The translations under genes were made by a program, and so were the position numbers. Under the pieces are notes generated by a model, which was not told the DNA's origin, did not search any database, and saw only the letters and a list, made by a program, of their open reading frames with translations. From Candidatus Latescibacterota bacterium (lineage in GTDB: Bacteria; Latescibacterota; UBA2968; UBA8231), in contig JAGWBY010000048.1 of assembly GCA_021295675.1 (NCBI GenBank), positions 1 to 8,468 on the forward strand: a stretch of DNA of 8,468 nucleotides. The letters run 5' to 3'. Position 1 is the first letter of the stretch; every line of letters begins with the position of its first letter. This document shows, one piece after another, positions 6,417 through 8,468 of this stretch.

Positions 6417-7976
6417 GCCAGAAGACGCACAGTTGCTCTGTTCCTCGTCCTGGGCCTCTGGGCGCGGGCCGCAGCCGTGGACCTCTGGACAGTCGGCGGG
6501 CAGGAGCGCCCCTGGAATACCGTCGGCACCTTAGAGCTGTTGAGCGACGAGCAGAGTTCCGGCTGGCTGGAGCCGCTCGAAGTGTCGGGCGAGAACCTCG
6601 CCCTCAACCTGCGACAGTTGGACTCGGCGCGGGTGTTGACCAATTACACTTGGCGCAAATTCGAGAGCCTGAAAAATGTAGTGGACGGCGATCGGTTAAG
6701 CGGCTGGCCCCCCATCGAACTCGATATCGTCAATACGCGCGAGAACGACCCCTTTTTCGCCGTCGTCCTAGTCGTCGATTTGGGGGCACCCTTCGGCGTG
6801 GACCGCATTGGTTTTTCGGCGGTCGAAGGACTCGAGTTCCGCTTTATCGAAGGATTCCAAGTTTTCATCCAAGACGGCAAAGAACCCGTCGCCTTTCCCC
6901 AAAGACAGAGAAACTGGCACTGGTTCGTGCGCAATTGGGAGCTGGTAGCCGAGGTGGAGCAGACCGAGGGAGACGCAGCGCAGATCGAAATACCGCCGCG
7001 CTTGGTGCGCTATGTGGCCCTGTCCGATACGATCAGCTTGCCCAGTGCCCGTCTGTGGCAACTCAGCGAGGTGGAGGTCTGGGGCAAGGGGTATGCCTCC
7101 TCGGCCGCCTTTACATCCGCCATCATCGACTTTGGCGAGCCGGTCGTTCTGGGGGCCATGACTTGGGAGGCGGTGGACGATCCCGGCAGTACCCTGCAGA
7201 TTCGCACGCGAAGCGGCTCGACGTCCGATCCGAATATCTACCTCAGCTTTACAGGCATAGGACAAAATGGCCAACAGGCTGTATCGCGCAGCGCATACGA
7301 GGCGCTGCACCCCAAGGCGAGGGGGCCTATTGTGGCCGATACGGAAAATTGGACTCCGTGGTCAGCGCCCTATCCGCCCACGGGGAGGGAATCCTTGGTT
7401 GCCCCCAAACCCGCGCGCTATTTCCAGTTTGAGATTGACTTTGAGAGCGCTCTGCCGCTGTCGCGCTCCCGCATCGATTCTCTCTCGGTCGAGTTTTCGC
7501 CGCCCTTGGTCGAGCAGGTCGAAGGCGAGATTTGGCCCGCGCTCGTCTCGCCGGGCGAACTCGTGCGCTTCACCTATGCGCTGCGGCCGCGCGTGGCTCC
7601 CGGAGACCCTGGTTTCGACGGGGTGGAGATCGTCACACCTACCGCTGCGGTGGTGCAAGAGGTGAGGATCGCCGGGGTAGGCTTGGACGATTTTGTCGCC
7701 GAGATGGAGGAAAACCGTTTGCGCGTCTCTTTTCCCGGGCGCTTGATCGACCGAGATGCGATCCTAGTCGAAGTCGATTTCGACTGCCGCGTCTTTGTTG
7801 CGGGCACGCGCTTTGCGGGCCGAGTTTTCAACAGCAGACGCGACGAGATGCCCCAGCCAATTGTTCCCGGCGATGTACACATTGACCTCAATTCAGAGGA
7901 TCTGTTCGTCGGGTTTGTCCCGGAAGAGCAGGGCAAGTTGTTGGCTGAGGTGGAAATCCACCCCGGGATGGCGTGA
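6414..7976 (+). CDS. Secreted F5/8C-like modular surface protein lacking its FlgD-like tail (paralogue C)
   Basis: The frame encodes 520 aa. Residues 1-21 are a signal peptide (MARRR, hydrophobic core, cleavage after ARAAA). A single F5/8 type C-like domain covers about 75-223 (VVDGDRLSGW at 89-98, VVDLG at 120-124, end EVEVWGKGY). A jelly-roll-like module spans about 228-361, with RSGSTSDP and WTPWSAP at 313-319. An Ig-like module spans about 367-495 (EGEIWPALVSPGELVRFTYALRPR). It matches paralogue A closely in module order and in motifs. The frame then stops at TGA 7974-7976, just where the TPNGDG motif of the FlgD-like domain should begin. That domain continues in another frame at 7973-8233, so this is a broken or frame-interrupted gene; the repaired length would be about 606 aa. 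As it stands, the product would be exported without its C-terminal Ig domain. Function beyond surface binding is unknown. Confidence 0.85.
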   Translation: MARRRTVALFLVLGLWARAAAVDLWTVGGQERPWNTVGTLELLSDEQSSGWLEPLEVSGENLALNLRQLDSARVLTNYTWRKFESLKNVVDGDRLSGWPPIELDIVNTRENDPFFAVVLVVDLGAPFGVDRIGFSAVEGLEFRFIEGFQVFIQDGKEPVAFPQRQRNWHWFVRNWELVAEVEQTEGDAAQIEIPPRLVRYVALSDTISLPSARLWQLSEVEVWGKGYASSAAFTSAIIDFGEPVVLGAMTWEAVDDPGSTLQIRTRSGSTSDPNIYLSFTGIGQNGQQAVSRSAYEALHPKARGPIVADTENWTPWSAPYPPTGRESLVAPKPARYFQFEIDFESALPLSRSRIDSLSVEFSPPLVEQVEGEIWPALVSPGELVRFTYALRPRVAPGDPGFDGVEIVTPTAAVVQEVRIAGVGLDDFVAEMEENRLRVSFPGRLIDRDAILVEVDFDCRVFVAGTRFAGRVFNSRRDEMPQPIVPGDVHIDLNSEDLFVGFVPEEQGKLLAEVEIHPGMA

Positions 7977-8233
7977 ACGATCGGGCGGAGTTCACGTATA
8001 ACCTGTTTCAGGCCACAGTACCCGTTCCCGTTGAACTCTCAGTCCACGACCTCTCCGGCCGCCTCGTCTGGAGCCAAGCGATGTTCCAGTCCAGCGGTTT
8101 CGGCCGCGCATTATGGGACGGTAGGGATGGGGCTGGGCAACTCGTACCGCCGGGGGTGTACATCTACCGGGTTTTAATGGACGCCGCCGTCGGCGCGCAG
8201 GTCCGCGGTGGCGCAGTGGCCGTAGCATACTAG
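7973..8233 (+). CDS. FlgD-like Ig C-terminal fragment of paralogue C (frame-displaced)
   Basis: The 86 aa from the GTG at 7973 match the FlgD-like Ig domains ending paralogues A and B: NDRAEFTYNLF, VHDLSGRLVW, SSGFGRALWDGRDGAG (WDG from 8114), PPGVYIYRVLMD and a final VAVAY. The fragment has no signal peptide and no convincing ribosome site, since the upstream sequence CCCCGGGATGGC is not Shine-Dalgarno-like. It overlaps the end of the 6414-7976 frame by 4 nt. Independent translation by reinitiation at this GTG is possible because of the overlap. The simpler reading is that it is the detached tail of the upstream protein, separated by loss of 3n+1 bases around 7961-7967. Confidence 0.7.
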   Translation: MNDRAEFTYNLFQATVPVPVELSVHDLSGRLVWSQAMFQSSGFGRALWDGRDGAGQLVPPGVYIYRVLMDAAVGAQVRGGAVAVAY

Positions 8234-8235
8234 AA

Positions 8236-8240
8236 AAAGG
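8236..8240 (+). promoter_or_regulatory. Shine-Dalgarno for the lipoprotein start at 8249
   Basis: AAAGG follows the TAG stop at 8231-8233 and lies 8 nt before the ATG at 8249. It supports this start and membership of the same operon. Confidence 0.55.
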
Positions 8241-8248
8241 CATTGCCG

Positions 8249-8468
8249 ATGCGTGCTTTGGTTCCTTTTGGCGGCAGACAATGGGGGTGTATTCTCGTCT
8301 TGGCGCTCGGTCTTTCTAGCTGTAGGTACGGCTACCAATACTACGCCGAGCCGCTGCGTCCTCTTGATGAAGAGGGGCAAGCTGCCGGTATGATCGTCAG
8401 CGACGATGGGACGGTCACCTATGTGGCCGATCGGCTGGAGATAGCGGTGCGGCCGTTTTCCGACCGCG
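8249..8468 (+). CDS. Putative lipoprotein, 3'-truncated by window end
   Basis: The frame is open from ATG 8249 to the window edge (73 codons visible). Residues 1-24 form a lipoprotein signal peptide: R2 and R10 in the N-region, a hydrophobic CILVLALGL core, and the lipobox L22-S23-S24-C25. By known lipobox rules the mature protein would start at C25, be lipid-modified, and be anchored in a membrane. The residue after Cys is Arg rather than Asp, which does not suggest inner-membrane retention under the E. coli rule, so outer-membrane placement is favoured. The mature start is Tyr-rich (RYGYQYYAEPL), and the visible end includes SDDGTVTYVADRLEIAVRPF, probably beta structure. It starts 15 nt after the paralogue C tail. 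The family is not recognised. A partner role for the outer-membrane barrel and surface proteins upstream is inference from position. Confidence 0.75.
   Translation, partial: MRALVPFGGRQWGCILVLALGLSSCRYGYQYYAEPLRPLDEEGQAAGMIVSDDGTVTYVADRLEIAVRPFSDR

Noticed and set aside
6353..7432. 359-codon + strand frame overlapping the start of paralogue C
   Set aside because: It is Arg-rich, lacks domains, and coincides with a frame that carries a signal peptide and F5/8C-like motifs. Only its first 60 nt belong to real protein, and those are read in a different frame.
1..8468. CRISPR, tRNA/rRNA, insertion sequence, promoter or terminator
   Set aside because: No regular short repeats with spacers, no cloverleaf-like or rRNA-like stretch, no transposase, and no hairpin plus T-run between genes. 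The gaps of 11 to 15 nt leave no room for them.

Overview
This window looks like the inside of one long rightward operon from a Gram-negative bacterium. Every gene is on the + strand. Gaps between intact genes are 11 to 15 nt, and one pair is joined by a TGATG stop/start overlap. No rRNA, tRNA, CRISPR array, insertion sequence, convincing promoter or terminator is visible. Base composition is GC-rich (about 60% by eye) and even. The products are all exported: several Sec signal peptides, one lipobox, one probable outer-membrane barrel, and FlgD-like Ig domains at protein C-termini. Together these suggest an uncultured FCB-type lineage (Latescibacterota, Poribacteria or similar). That placement is inference from protein style, because no marker gene is present.

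Layout, left to right: (1) the 3' part of a secreted protein (F5/8 type C-like end, jelly-roll-like domain, Ig-like domain, FlgD-like C-terminus), 1-1433. (2) A complete 791-aa paralogue with two F5/8C-like domains and the same tail, 1446-3821. (3) A large outer-membrane beta-barrel candidate with an aromatic-rich N-terminus and Asp/Asn-rich, calcium-loop-like segments, 3833-6316. Its natural C-terminus continues in another frame to 6414. (4) A third paralogue, 6414-7976, whose FlgD-like C-terminus is displaced into another frame, 7973-8233. (5) The start of a lipoprotein gene, 8249 to the window end.

The plausible joint role is a cell-surface assembly: three paralogous modular adhesin/carbohydrate-binding-like proteins, one outer-membrane barrel with a large exposed part, and a lipoprotein. 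No enzymatic active site is recognised in any of them, and the function is unknown.

The most notable anomaly is two -1 frame breaks. One is at a T5-G4 run in the barrel gene (about 6271-6279). The other is at a C4-G3 run in the third paralogue (about 7961-7967). In each case the lost C-terminal module continues downstream, apparently intact. These could be long-read homopolymer errors, real mutations, or, less likely, programmed or phase-variable switches that decide whether the C-terminal module is made.
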